Assembly: GCA_045133615.1 (NCBI GenBank) | Contig: JBGUUQ010000021.1 | Coordinates: 1-64,000 of the forward strand | Length of the DNA stretch: 64,000 bases | Reading direction: 5' to 3' | DNA from: M3 sp045133615 | GTDB lineage: Bacteria > Bacteroidota > Bacteroidia > Bacteroidales > Muribaculaceae | Shown here: positions 34,252 to 43,682 of the stretch, piece by piece | Layout: the number at the start of each line of letters is the position of its first letter | Position numbering within the stretch: position 1 is the stretch's first letter | Translations under genes and position numbers: made by a program | The notes under the pieces: generated by a model | Database searches by the model: none | The model's input: only the letters and a program-made list of their open reading frames with translations | What the model was told of the DNA's origin: nothing

Positions 34252-35583
34252 ATGAACGAACAAAATATGCAGGAGCCTCGCATCTCTACGGGTAAGGGAT
34301 TGTTGGCAATATCGCCGATAGCGGTATTTTTGGTGTTTTATCTTGTGGTGTCGCTTATAGTCGGCGATTTTTACAAGATGCCTATCGCTGTGGCGTTGGT
34401 CATATCGTCGATATGGGCAGTCGTTATATCAAATGGTTCGTTGGCTGAGCGTATTGAAACATATTCGCGGTCGGCAGGCTCGTCGAATGTGATGTATATG
34501 ATATGGATATTTGTGTTGGCAGGCGCTTTCGCATCGTTGGCAAAAGAAATCGGAGCTATAGATGTTACGGTAAATATGACATTGAAATATTTGCCGGCGC
34601 AGTTTGTTGTTCCCGGATTGTTCGTAGCCTCATGCTTTATATCTTTATCTATAGGCACGTCGGTAGGTACTGTCGTGGCTTTGACTCCTCTTGCTGTAGA
34701 TATGGCGGTTGCCGGAGGCGGTTCTGTGCCGTTTTTTGTTGCAACAGTGCTTGGCGGAGCATTCTTTGGCGATAATCTGTCGTTTATATCCGACACTACG
34801 ATTGCCGCAACCCGCACGCAAGGTTGCATGATGAACGATAAATTCAAAGCTAATCTGTGGATAGCTTTGCCTGCTGCCGTGGCGGTTCTTATTATTTATA
34901 TGGTGATGGGGAGTGGTGTTGATGAAATCGAGATAGGGGAGATTGCCAATCCGTGGCTGGTGTTGCCATATCTTGTGATTATTGTTATGGCTGTTATCGG
35001 AATAAATGTGACGGTGGTGCTTGTATTGGGTATCTTGACGGCTGTAGTATTGGCATTAATCGATGGTGTTGCAATATTTGATTTGTTTGGATATATGGGG
35101 GCGGGAATTGACTCGATGGGCAATCTTATCATCATCACGATGCTTGCCGCCGGCATGCTTGGTCTTATAAAAGCAAATGGGGGAATACAATATATATTGC
35201 AGTGTCTGACTGCGCGTATTCATGGGTCGCGTGGCGCACAAACGAGTATTGCTTTGCTTGTAAGCCTTGTGAATATGTGTACGGCCAATAATACGGTAGC
35301 TATCATTACGGTGGGTTCGTTGTCGCGAAATATCTCGCGTCGATATGATATCGATTCTCGTAAAAGCGCAAGCTTGCTTGACACATGCTCGTGTATTACT
35401 CAATGCTTGATTCCTTATGGGGCGCAGACGCTTTTGGCTACTGCTTTAGCCGGAATATCACCTGCGGCTCCATGGATTTATCTATATTATCCGTGGGCAT
35501 TGATAGTGATGGTGGTATTGTCGATTGTCTTTCGTTTTCCTCGCCAATTGTCAAAATGTGACGCGGGTGGAAAGATTGAGTAA
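34252..35583 (+). CDS. nhaC: Na+/H+ antiporter, NhaC family (second copy)
   Basis: 443 aa from the ATG at 34252 (MNEQNMQEPRI). An upstream in-frame ATG (34159) lies before the promoter, so it is unlikely. About ten membrane helices. NhaC-type loops: IGTSVGTVVALTPLAVDMA and FFGDNLSFISDTTIAA, equivalent to the GDKCSPLSDTT loop of the first copy but with different residues, so ion or substrate preference may differ. The 3' end overlaps the convergent PAP2 gene by 33 bases. Confidence 0.9.
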   Translation: MNEQNMQEPRISTGKGLLAISPIAVFLVFYLVVSLIVGDFYKMPIAVALVISSIWAVVISNGSLAERIETYSRSAGSSNVMYMIWIFVLAGAFASLAKEIGAIDVTVNMTLKYLPAQFVVPGLFVASCFISLSIGTSVGTVVALTPLAVDMAVAGGGSVPFFVATVLGGAFFGDNLSFISDTTIAATRTQGCMMNDKFKANLWIALPAAVAVLIIYMVMGSGVDEIEIGEIANPWLVLPYLVIIVMAVIGINVTVVLVLGILTAVVLALIDGVAIFDLFGYMGAGIDSMGNLIIITMLAAGMLGLIKANGGIQYILQCLTARIHGSRGAQTSIALLVSLVNMCTANNTVAIITVGSLSRNISRRYDIDSRKSASLLDTCSCITQCLIPYGAQTLLATALAGISPAAPWIYLYYPWALIVMVVLSIVFRFPRQLSKCDAGGKIE

Positions 35584-36774
35584 TAGGCCTTCTGTTGTCC
35601 CCGATGTTTTGTCTGTATTTGCGGTGTGATAGATTTCCGATGGTGTATCTATTGAAAATTTGTAACGGCTGATTTCATATCCCACTCCGGCTCTCATCGA
35701 TAATTGCTCATCGAGGCGCAGTTCTGCGCCTGCTGCAATGCGTCCGATGCCGAATCCGGAGCCTGCCGAGATAGATTCATCAGCAGTTTTAAATCCTATT
35801 TTGCGATAATATCCTGTTGCCGCATCGGCTGTTATTGCGAAATAACGGCTTAGAGGAAGGATGTAGGATGTGGATATGATGGCTCCGATGGAGTTTAGTG
35901 TAGAGATATAAATTCGTTCGATTCCATTATCACTCCATATAGGCATCGAGCGAAGTGCAAGTTCCATGCCGAGGCTCCAGTGTTCACTGACGGGTGCACT
36001 CCCTTTTATTCCGGCATCCAATGTCATGCCGCGGCTTATTTCGACCCCTCCGGCTTGAATTGTTCCGAATGGGAAGTATGCCCCGATTTCAAGCGAAACA
36101 GCAGGAGTATTGGTAAATGAAGAACTTATGTCGTTGGAGGAGTTTTCCAACTGTCGATTGCCAAATATGAGATCCCCGACGAAGTATCCCACTTGGGTGG
36201 TAAGGATTCCGATGCCTGCCCCGGCAATTACATCGGAAGGCAGATGCCGGCGACTCATCACTCGTTGCATTGCAACACCTGTCGCTACTGTGTATGCTCC
36301 AAAGGTGTACAACGGAGAGCGCCAACCAAGTTCGCGAGACACCATTGTGGCACCCATGAATGCCCACGCGGAATGTCCGGATGGAAATGAGCGAAAATCG
36401 GTACCATCGGGACGTAGTGCATCTTTTTGCTCCTTGATTAGGGAAACGGTTCCGACCATCAATGCTCCGCCAATGGCATGCGAGGTCGCCATTCTGCCCC
36501 AACCGGAGCGAGTCGGCTCACCGATACCTTTCATTATCCATGGTAGGAGCATCGGAGTATATTGCACGATATTGACCACACCTTTTTTTTCGTCGCGTTC
36601 GGGTGCGTTTACTTTCCAAGCGTCCATCGAACTGCGGGAAAAGGTGCCGATGGCGGTGGATGTGACTCCGACGGCTGTCAACGGAAGCCATTGTCGCGAT
36701 ACGCGGATGCTGTCTTGCGCCGTCATCCCTATGGTAATAAAAACGGACATTATGATGGTGAATACTCTAATCAT
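35551..36774 (-). CDS. PAP2-family phosphatase with C-terminal barrel-like domain
   Basis: 407 aa, signal peptide (to about residue 20). PAP2 motifs intact: K114-x6-R121-P122, PSGH 131-134, R171-x5-H177-x3-D181. Residues about 215-407 form alternating amphipathic strands ending in Phe (LSTRVTF), like an outer-membrane barrel fused behind the phosphatase. That suggests an outer-membrane or periplasmic lipid-phosphate phosphatase. Longer than the paralogue at 3373. A -7 element is at 36854-36847. 3' end overlaps nhaC. Confidence 0.85.
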   Translation of the reverse strand: MIRVFTIIMSVFITIGMTAQDSIRVSRQWLPLTAVGVTSTAIGTFSRSSMDAWKVNAPERDEKKGVVNIVQYTPMLLPWIMKGIGEPTRSGWGRMATSHAIGGALMVGTVSLIKEQKDALRPDGTDFRSFPSGHSAWAFMGATMVSRELGWRSPLYTFGAYTVATGVAMQRVMSRRHLPSDVIAGAGIGILTTQVGYFVGDLIFGNRQLENSSNDISSSFTNTPAVSLEIGAYFPFGTIQAGGVEISRGMTLDAGIKGSAPVSEHWSLGMELALRSMPIWSDNGIERIYISTLNSIGAIISTSYILPLSRYFAITADAATGYYRKIGFKTADESISAGSGFGIGRIAAGAELRLDEQLSMRAGVGYEISRYKFSIDTPSEIYHTANTDKTSGTTEGLLLNLSTRVTF

Positions 36775-36846
36775 TTCGTGCGATTATCTGATTGTGGAAA
36801 TAAAACTTTGTCAGAAAACAAAAATAAGCAATAAGTGGCTTATCTG

Positions 36847-36854
36847 CAAATGTA
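36847..36854 (-). promoter_or_regulatory. -7 element of PAP2-barrel gene
   Basis: TACATTTG on the minus strand, abutting the gdhA terminator stem and 73 bases before the ATG. Confidence 0.5.
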
Positions 36855-36857
36855 AAA

Positions 36858-36888
36858 AAAAGCTGTATTCAAATCGAATACAGCTTTT
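36858..36888 (-). terminator. Terminator after gdhA
   Basis: Perfect 13-bp stem AAAAGCTGTATTC / GAATACAGCTTTT with a 5-base loop and further Ts on the minus strand. Confidence 0.88.
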
Positions 36889-36941
36889 CCAATCATTTTA
36901 TCAAATTTTTTGTGTATGCTATGGTTGTGGAGATTCCCGAA

Positions 36942-38279
36942 TTAGAGAACGCCTTGAGCCATCATAGCGCGAGCCACTTTCATGAAGCCGGCAACGTTTG
37001 CACCTTTCACGTAGTTTACGTATCCGTCTTCTTGTGAACCGTACTTCACACATTGAGTGTGGATGTCGGCCATGATGTTTTTGAGCTTGCTGTCAACTTC
37101 TTCAGATGTCCATGCGAGCTTTTGAGAGTTTTGTGCCATTTCAAGACCTGAAACCGATACACCACCTGCGTTTGCTGCCTTACCGGGAGCATAAAGAATC
37201 TTAGCTTGGAGGAATTCTTTGATAGCTTCGGGGGTAGAGGGCATGTTTGCACCTTCTGATACTGCGAAACAGCCGTTTGCGAGAAGTGCGCGAGCATCGT
37301 CTCCATCGAGTTCGTTTTGGGTAGCTGACGGCATTGCGATGTCACACTTAACACGCTGCCAGGGACGTTCGCCTTCGAAGTATTGGCAACCGTATTCTTC
37401 AGCAAATTCGCGGATACGACCACGATATACGTTTTTGAGTTTGAAGATGTAGTCGAGTTGTTCGCGAGTGATACCTTCGGGTACGTAGATAGTACCGTTT
37501 GAGTCGCTCATTGAAACTACCTTTGCGCCAAGAGCAAGAAGCTTTTCGGCAGTGTAAGTGGCAACGTTACCTGAACCTGAAATAGCTACTACTTTATCCT
37601 TGATGTCGATGCCCTTGGTGGCAAGCATGTTGAGGAGGAAGTAAACATTACCATAACCGGTTGCTTCAGGACGGATGAGTGAACCACCGAATTCAAGACC
37701 TTTGCCGGTGAATGTACCGGTGAATTCGCGAGCCATCTTCTTGTACATACCGTACATATAGCCTACTTCACGACCGCCTACACCTATATCACCTGCGGGA
37801 ACGTCGGTGTCAGGACCGATGTGGCGCCAAAGTTCGGTGATGAATGCTTGGCAGAAACGCATTACTTCATTGTCGCTCTTTCCGCGGGGAGAGAAGTCGC
37901 TACCGCCCTTTGCTCCTCCCATTGCGAGAGTGGTGAGTGAGTTTTTGAAAGTTTGCTCGAATGCGAGGAACTTAAGGATTGATTGGTTTACCGAAGAGTG
38001 GAAACGGATACCGCCTTTGTACGGACCGATAGCGTTGTTGTGCTGGATGCGGTAGCCCATGTTGTTTTGTACGTTGCCTTTGTCGTCAACCCAAGAAACG
38101 CGGAATGAGAAAATGCGATCGGGAATGCAGAGACGCTCGATAAGGTTGTAGCGTTCGAATTCGGGATGTTCGTTGTAAGTGTCTTCGATTGTAGATACTA
38201 CTTCTTCTACAGCTTGTAGATACTCTGGTTCGTTGGGAAAACGGCGACGGAGGTCGGCCATTACTTCGGAAGCTTTCAT
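36942..38279 (-). CDS. gdhA: NADP-type glutamate dehydrogenase
   Basis: 445 aa, the length of hexameric small-subunit GDH. Catalytic lysine region GGAKGGSDFSPRGKSD, QTFKNSLTTLAMGGAKGG, and the dinucleotide fold ISGSGNVATYTAEKL (about 240-255). It forms glutamate from 2-oxoglutarate and ammonia, the main ammonium entry in gut Bacteroidales. Single gene with a -7 element (38364-38357) and a strong terminator. Confidence 0.96.
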   Translation of the reverse strand: MKASEVMADLRRRFPNEPEYLQAVEEVVSTIEDTYNEHPEFERYNLIERLCIPDRIFSFRVSWVDDKGNVQNNMGYRIQHNNAIGPYKGGIRFHSSVNQSILKFLAFEQTFKNSLTTLAMGGAKGGSDFSPRGKSDNEVMRFCQAFITELWRHIGPDTDVPAGDIGVGGREVGYMYGMYKKMAREFTGTFTGKGLEFGGSLIRPEATGYGNVYFLLNMLATKGIDIKDKVVAISGSGNVATYTAEKLLALGAKVVSMSDSNGTIYVPEGITREQLDYIFKLKNVYRGRIREFAEEYGCQYFEGERPWQRVKCDIAMPSATQNELDGDDARALLANGCFAVSEGANMPSTPEAIKEFLQAKILYAPGKAANAGGVSVSGLEMAQNSQKLAWTSEEVDSKLKNIMADIHTQCVKYGSQEDGYVNYVKGANVAGFMKVARAMMAQGVL

Positions 38280-38577
38280 ATAAATCCTTTTATTTTTTGA
38301 TTAATTAGATAATAATTTTCTTAAACACGTGAATCGTTTCTTCCTTGATTCCGATGCAAAGGTATAACTAATTTCGACAAATTCCTAACAAAAATGAGAT
38401 TTTTTTTGCAAAAAGTTTGTTTTTTGCTGTTTTTGCTCGATTTTTGCTTTGTTTTTTGCGTTTAATCTCGCACTCGCAAGCAAATTGTCGCCGGATTTCG
38501 GGTTGTGTATAAAAACGACCGACGATGTCTCCGTTTTCGGAAACATCGTCGATTGGTGTTTTTTGAATGATGAATTG
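38280..38577. other. Intergenic region with T-rich TTTTTGC repeats
   Basis: Contains the gdhA promoter side (-7 TACCTTTG, minus strand, 38364-38357). At 38400-38462 lies a T-rich stretch with about five repeats of a TTTTTGC-like unit, and then the TPR operon terminator. No gene or recognised RNA is seen. Confidence 0.6.
38520..38551 (-). terminator. Terminator after TPR gene
   Basis: CGACGATGT-TCCG / CGGA-ACATCGTCG stem, T-rich on the minus-strand 3' side. Closes the long operon reaching back to 46186. Confidence 0.85.
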
Positions 38578-40170
38578 TCAGAGTTCGAATATGCCGGCGT
38601 ATTGGGTGAGGAGTGATTCGAACTCAGGTAATGAACGCAGCGGTGCCACATTGATATTGGCATCATTGTTGTATCGCCAATCGAAGTTGTTGGCATACCC
38701 TTGTTCGAGAGCTTTACGCATGCAAGTAAATGCTTGCTCGAAATCTCCAGACTGAGCATAAAAACAAGCTCCATAATAGTTGAGTGTGCCGTCGTTATCG
38801 GGAGCAGACAGAATTGTTTCGATCCATTGACGAGCTTCTGCCGTGCGTCCGAGTTGCAACAGAGCAAAACCACGCAGAGAGTGGATGTTATCGCGTGCTA
38901 TATCTACATTGAGTGCGCGGGTGTAAAATCCGTTAGCGGTATTGGTGTCATTGAGATACTGAGCGGCAATCCATCCGCGTAGAATAAAGTAATATGGCTT
39001 TTCACTATCAATGAGTGTTACTTCGCCGATAAGGTCGGATGCGGTTTGATAATCCCCGTTGTCGACCATAGCAAGTGATTTAGATATCATCGCAGGAAGA
39101 TATTCGGAATCTTTCTTTAATGCATCGTTAGCGGCATCTAATGCTCCGGAGGGGGCATTCATTGCACGCTTTATGGCTGATTTGGTCAAATAGAAGTCGC
39201 GACTGTTGATTGTAGAACCGATTGCATAGTCGATGTCGTGGAGCGCTTCGGTATAGTTACCCAATGCGTAGTAACATTCACTTCGTGACGCATATATACC
39301 GGCATAGTCGTAAAGACGTTCGTCGATAATTTTGTTATAATCGTTGATAGCCGACGGATAGCGGTGGTGGGATTTGGCAATGGTTGCGCGAATGTAATAA
39401 AACATACCTACGCGAGGTGCTTGTCGGATGGCATTGCTGAGTCCGGATATTACGGTGGAATAGTCAGTGTTGCTCATTTTCACGAGTTCTTGCAGAGCTT
39501 TCGTGTTCTTCTGATCGGAACTGATTGCCAAAATGAGGTCGTCGACGGCAGCCGAGGTGTTGCCCATCAATTGATATACGGATGCACGTCGCACATAAGC
39601 ATCGGCATTGGATGGATTGATGGCTACGGCTTGTTCGATATATTCGTTGGCAAGACCGATGTTGTTTTCTTTTACGGCAACACGAGCAAGTCCGAACAGT
39701 GCTTCTTGGCTGCGATTATTGAGGCGACGCAAGCGATTATAACCATCTTTTGCTTGAGTGTAATTACCCAATTCAAAGTCCATATTGGCTTTCTGATAGA
39801 TGGTAACATAAGATGACGGATCATACTTCAACGCTTCTGTGAGATCGGCAAGCGCTTCTGCATTTTTCTCCTGCATGGTGTAAATGTTAGCACGGAGGGT
39901 GTATTCTTGAAACAGAAGGTCTTTTTGTGCTGACGGAGTGTATTTAATCGCGTTGTTTATGTCGCTGAGCGCTTTGTCGTACATGCTATGGCGATAATAT
40001 TCGTTTGCACGACGGAAATACGTCTCGTAGTCTTTCGGATCGGCATCCAATTGTTTTTGATAGACATTCATCACCGCCTTAGTCATCGGTGAATCGAAAC
40101 TACCCTTTTTTTGTGCGGATATTGTCGATATGCAGCAAATAAGCAGCAGGGAAAGAATTAATTGTTTCAT
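38578..40170 (-). CDS. TPR repeat protein, exported
   Basis: 530 aa. Signal peptide MKQLILSLLLICCISTISA, then tandem tetratricopeptide repeats through most of the length (for example the unit around YETYFRRANEYYRHSMYDKA and its echoes). TPR solenoids are binding scaffolds; no enzyme domain is present. Likely periplasmic. Last gene of the operon, 11 bases after kdsA. Confidence 0.87.
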   Translation of the reverse strand: MKQLILSLLLICCISTISAQKKGSFDSPMTKAVMNVYQKQLDADPKDYETYFRRANEYYRHSMYDKALSDINNAIKYTPSAQKDLLFQEYTLRANIYTMQEKNAEALADLTEALKYDPSSYVTIYQKANMDFELGNYTQAKDGYNRLRRLNNRSQEALFGLARVAVKENNIGLANEYIEQAVAINPSNADAYVRRASVYQLMGNTSAAVDDLILAISSDQKNTKALQELVKMSNTDYSTVISGLSNAIRQAPRVGMFYYIRATIAKSHHRYPSAINDYNKIIDERLYDYAGIYASRSECYYALGNYTEALHDIDYAIGSTINSRDFYLTKSAIKRAMNAPSGALDAANDALKKDSEYLPAMISKSLAMVDNGDYQTASDLIGEVTLIDSEKPYYFILRGWIAAQYLNDTNTANGFYTRALNVDIARDNIHSLRGFALLQLGRTAEARQWIETILSAPDNDGTLNYYGACFYAQSGDFEQAFTCMRKALEQGYANNFDWRYNNDANINVAPLRSLPEFESLLTQYAGIFEL

Positions 40171-40181
40171 AGGTATTTTAT

Positions 40182-40991
40182 TTAGAATTTAATTATTGTT
40201 TGACGTATTGCACTCAGGCGTTCGAGTAATGCCGGTAATTGTGCAAGGGGAAGCATGTTAGCACCGTCGCTTTTTGCCACTGACGGATTTTGGTGGGTCT
40301 CGATGAACAGTCCGTCGACTCCAACGGCAATGCCGGCACGGGCAATGGTTTCGATGAGGTCGGGACGTCCACCGGTCACACCTTTGGGTTGGTTGGGCTG
40401 TTGCAAAGAGTGGGTTACATCGAGTATTACCGGACAATCGTTGCGTTGCATTTCCGGTATGCCGCGATAGTCGACAATGAGGTCGGTGTATCCGAATGTG
40501 GTGCCACGCTCGGTGATTGCAACCTGATTGTTTCCTGCATCGCGTACTTTTTGTACTGCAAATGTCATAGCTTCAGGCGAGAGAAACTGACCTTTCTTGA
40601 TATTGACCATTTTTCCGGTCTTCGCAGCTGCGACTAATAGGTCGGTCTGACGGCAAAGGAATGCCGGAATCTGAAGAATGTCGACATATTCAGCAGCCAT
40701 TTCGGCTTCTTCGACAGAGTGAATGTCGGTGACGGTCGGCACTCCGAATGTGTCTTTTACTTTTTTCAGAATCTTCAATGCTTCGATGTCACCGATGCCG
40801 GTGAAAGAATCGATTCGTGAACGATTGGCTTTTCGGTAACTGCCTTTGAATACGTAGGGGATATTCAAGCGCTGAGTCACCTCGACGATTGTTTCGGCAA
40901 TGTCAAGAGCCATCTTTTCTCCTTCGATGACGCATGGTCCGGCAAGGAGAAAGAAATTGCGATTTTGTGATGATTTTAGAAATTCTATCAT
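40182..40991 (-). CDS. kdsA: 3-deoxy-8-phosphooctulonate synthase
   Basis: 269 aa from the ATG at 40991 (MIEFLKSSQNRNFFLLAGPC). An upstream in-frame ATG at 41108 lies inside rsmE and adds a non-conserved tail, so it is rejected. Family motifs: AGPCVIEGE, FKGSYRKANRSR and KIQ-like KKGQFLSPEAM. The enzyme joins arabinose-5-phosphate and phosphoenolpyruvate to form Kdo-8-phosphate for lipid A core. Sits 10 bases after rsmE. Confidence 0.95.
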   Translation of the reverse strand: MIEFLKSSQNRNFFLLAGPCVIEGEKMALDIAETIVEVTQRLNIPYVFKGSYRKANRSRIDSFTGIGDIEALKILKKVKDTFGVPTVTDIHSVEEAEMAAEYVDILQIPAFLCRQTDLLVAAAKTGKMVNIKKGQFLSPEAMTFAVQKVRDAGNNQVAITERGTTFGYTDLIVDYRGIPEMQRNDCPVILDVTHSLQQPNQPKGVTGGRPDLIETIARAGIAVGVDGLFIETHQNPSVAKSDGANMLPLAQLPALLERLSAIRQTIIKF

Positions 40992-41001
40992 GATTAATGT
41001 A

Positions 41002-41721
41002 TTAATTTGCAGATGAATTGATTTGGTCGATGATATGGCAAGTGTCGCATGCCACAACAGCGGCCGTTTCGGTGCGCAAGCGATTGTCGCCGAGTGAAAT
41101 AGGCACATATCCTGAATCGATGGCTTGGCGTATTTCGTCTTGTGAGAAATCGCCTTCGGGACCGATAAGTATCAGCGTGTCGGCTGCCGGTCGGTATTCA
41201 TGGCTGAATAAGCGACGAGGAATCGCCGGGTCGCAATATGCAACGAATCGCTGAGTGGCTTTTATCTCTGATATGACGCGGGAAATAGGTGTCATTTCAT
41301 CGATTTGCGGCTTTACGGATTTAAGCGATTGCTTCATTGCCGCTATGGCTATTTTGTCGAGACGCTCGGTCTTGATTTCTTTGCGCTCGGAATATCGACA
41401 GAGTAGGGGAATGATACGATTTACGCCTATTTCGGTCAGTTTTTCGACCATCCATTCCATGCGGTCGAGATGCTTGGTAGGAGCTACCGCCACGGTAATC
41501 TGTTGAGACCATGACAATGGCACTTCCGTTTCATCTACCACTTCTATCAAAGTTCTCTTGGCGTGAGCATCAAGTATGCGGCAGGAATAGCGAAATCCTT
41601 TACCGTCAATCACCTCAATCATATCGCCCGCTTTCATGCGCAGCACGCGGACACAATGTTGGGAATCGCTCTCCGGCAAGACTTGGCAGGTGCGGATGTC
41701 GGGCGCATAAAATTGTATCAT
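41002..41721 (-). CDS. rsmE: 16S rRNA m3U1498 methyltransferase
   Basis: 239 aa. N-terminal PUA-like domain (QHCVRVLRMKAGD) and a C-terminal SPOUT (knotted) methyltransferase domain with LIGPEGDFSQDEI and ISLGDNRLRTETAAVVA. Methylates U1498 of 16S rRNA. Its start overlaps the upstream transporter stop by one base, showing translational coupling. Confidence 0.94.
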   Translation of the reverse strand: MIQFYAPDIRTCQVLPESDSQHCVRVLRMKAGDMIEVIDGKGFRYSCRILDAHAKRTLIEVVDETEVPLSWSQQITVAVAPTKHLDRMEWMVEKLTEIGVNRIIPLLCRYSERKEIKTERLDKIAIAAMKQSLKSVKPQIDEMTPISRVISEIKATQRFVAYCDPAIPRRLFSHEYRPAADTLILIGPEGDFSQDEIRQAIDSGYVPISLGDNRLRTETAAVVACDTCHIIDQINSSAN

Positions 41722-43043
41722 TATCTGTCGGTGGGTTGATGTTTATACTTGAACAATATAGCAAATGCTATGGCTACTACAAGTGCGTATTCGGCAAATA
41801 TGAGCCAAGTAGATTGCCAGTCTCCCACAAGGAAATTGCCCTCCCACTTACAGTAATGGTCGACTATTTTGCCTGCGGCAAGAGTGCCCACCGTAGCTCC
41901 GATACCGTTGGTCATAAGCATAAACAGTCCTTGTGCTGATGCTTGGATGGATTTGTCGGTCTCTTTTTCGACAAATAATGCACCCGATACGTTGAAAAAG
42001 TCAAATGCAACGCCATAGACAATCATCGAGAGGACAAACATCCAAACTCCGTCGCCGGGATTTCCGATACCAAATAGGCCGAATCGGAATACCCATGCTA
42101 CCATGGCTATGAGCATTACTTTCTTGATTCCGAATCGTTGGAGACAGAAAGGAATGAGAAGAATACACAATGCTTCCGAGATTTGCGACAACGAGGTCAG
42201 GAGTGTGGCATTGTTGGCTCCGAAAGTGCCGGCATATTCGGCAATGCCTTTAAAGCTTGTGATAAACGGAGTGGCGTAGCCGTTGGTTATCTGAAGCGAC
42301 ATGCCGAGAAGCATTGAGAAGATGAAAAACAATGCCATCCGTTTGTCTTTAAACAATTTGAATGCGTTGAGACCCAATGACTCGGCTAATGATTTTTTGC
42401 CTTCGCTTTTTATAATCGGGCATTTTGGTAGGCAAGTGAAGCAATATAGCGCTAATACAACACCTAATATTCCGGATACAAGCAATTGCATGTAGGTGTA
42501 TTGGAAGCGAAGTGCGTGAGAAAGGCTGAATGTGAAATTTCCGTCTTGTGTCCATGTGGCACAATTGACAAACCACATTGTGGCAATGAATCCTACTGTT
42601 CCGAACACACGAATGGGCGGGAATGCTTTGATTGTGTCGTATCCGGCATTGCGCAAAGATGAAAAGGCAACCGTATTTGATAATGCCAATGTGGGCATAT
42701 AGAATGCGACACTGATTGTGTAGAATGTCACCATCAAGGTAGCATCGGGAATTTCCTGAATTTGTCCGGCTGTGTATCCGAGATACCAACATCCGGTCAT
42801 GAATATTCCCGCTATGAGATGACAGATGCCGAGCAGTTTCTGCGGTTGGATGAGTTTATCGGCTATAATCCCTATGATTGCAGGCATAAATATCGAAACA
42901 ATGCCTTGAATAGCATAAAACCAAGGAATCAAATAGCCGAGTTTGGCAGCTCCAAGGTAGTTTCCGATACATGTGAGATAAGCTCCCCAGATAGCAAACT
43001 GGAGAAAGTTCATTACTATAAGACGGAATTTCAAATGTGGCAT
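41721..43043 (-). CDS. Nucleoside transporter, MFS NupG/XapB type
   Basis: 440 aa, twelve membrane helices. The start (MPHLKFRLIVMNFLQFAIWG) and the loop IMPAIIGIIADKLIQPQK-like region match the nucleoside:H+ symporter family (NupG). Imports nucleosides in symport with protons; nucleosides could come from the exported 5'-nucleotidase at 31266. In operon with rsmE (1-base overlap) and the nuclease upstream (19-base gap). Confidence 0.9.
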   Translation of the reverse strand: MPHLKFRLIVMNFLQFAIWGAYLTCIGNYLGAAKLGYLIPWFYAIQGIVSIFMPAIIGIIADKLIQPQKLLGICHLIAGIFMTGCWYLGYTAGQIQEIPDATLMVTFYTISVAFYMPTLALSNTVAFSSLRNAGYDTIKAFPPIRVFGTVGFIATMWFVNCATWTQDGNFTFSLSHALRFQYTYMQLLVSGILGVVLALYCFTCLPKCPIIKSEGKKSLAESLGLNAFKLFKDKRMALFFIFSMLLGMSLQITNGYATPFITSFKGIAEYAGTFGANNATLLTSLSQISEALCILLIPFCLQRFGIKKVMLIAMVAWVFRFGLFGIGNPGDGVWMFVLSMIVYGVAFDFFNVSGALFVEKETDKSIQASAQGLFMLMTNGIGATVGTLAAGKIVDHYCKWEGNFLVGDWQSTWLIFAEYALVVAIAFAILFKYKHQPTDR

Positions 43044-43062
43044 ATTTTAAGGTGTTTATGAG

Positions 43063-43680
43063 TTATTCGTTATTGTTGTTTTGAGATTTTTTCGCTGTGA
43101 TTATATTTTTAATTTTGGCGGCTTCTTCGTACTGTTCTTGCTCTATCAGTTTGGCAAGTGTTCGTTCAAGCTCTTCGAGAGTGTAGTTTTCCGGCTTCGG
43201 TTGACGGTTGTATTCATTTTCGTCATCGTCTGCATCAGTATTGTTGTCATCGGACTCACTGTTTTCCGACTCAAGCCGAAACCCTGTCTGCTCAAGAATT
43301 TCACGAGTTGTGTATATCGGAGTGTGAGTGCGGACGGCAATTGCAATGGCATCGGATGTGCGGGAATCCAATGTCACTTCACGTTCTCCGTCGCTAAATG
43401 TGAGTTCCGACCAAAAAACACCATCTTCAAATTTGCAGATGAAAACCTGTCGTAATGTCACCCCGAATGCGTGCGCAAAACTTACGAAAAGGTCGTGGGT
43501 CAGTGGGCGAGGGGGGGTGACGTTTTCCAGTTTTATGGCAATGGATTGAGCTTCGGCTCCACCTATCACCACCGGAATGCGGTCGGGTCCATCTGCTTGT
43601 GCCAATATTACAGCATAAGCATTGCTTTGCAGAGAACTGTAAGAAATCCCGACAACTTTCAGTTTTACTCTATCGTTCAT
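43063..43680 (-). CDS. Bifunctional nuclease (DUF151) with UVR motif
   Basis: 205 aa from the ATG at 43680 (MNDRVKLKVVGISYSSLQ); an upstream ATG (43728) falls inside mnmA and is rejected. Residues 1-135 are the bifunctional nuclease/DUF151 domain (PVVIGGAEAQSIAIKLE, SRTSDAIAIAVR). After an acidic linker, the last about 40 residues (YTLEELERTLAKLIEQEQY) match a UVR (UvrB/UvrC) interaction motif. Its role may lie in DNA/RNA processing; none is proven. Starts 2 bases after mnmA. Confidence 0.88.
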   Translation of the reverse strand: MNDRVKLKVVGISYSSLQSNAYAVILAQADGPDRIPVVIGGAEAQSIAIKLENVTPPRPLTHDLFVSFAHAFGVTLRQVFICKFEDGVFWSELTFSDGEREVTLDSRTSDAIAIAVRTHTPIYTTREILEQTGFRLESENSESDDNNTDADDDENEYNRQPKPENYTLEELERTLAKLIEQEQYEEAAKIKNIITAKKSQNNNNE

Positions 43681-43682
43681 GG

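Noticed and set aside
40992..41108. 39-residue N-terminal extension of KdsA
   Set aside because: Lies inside rsmE; the conserved KdsA start is MIEFLK at 40991.
43511..43517. G7 run inside the bifunctional nuclease gene as phase variation
   Set aside because: Encodes conserved Pro residues in frame; the tract is short and the domain intact.
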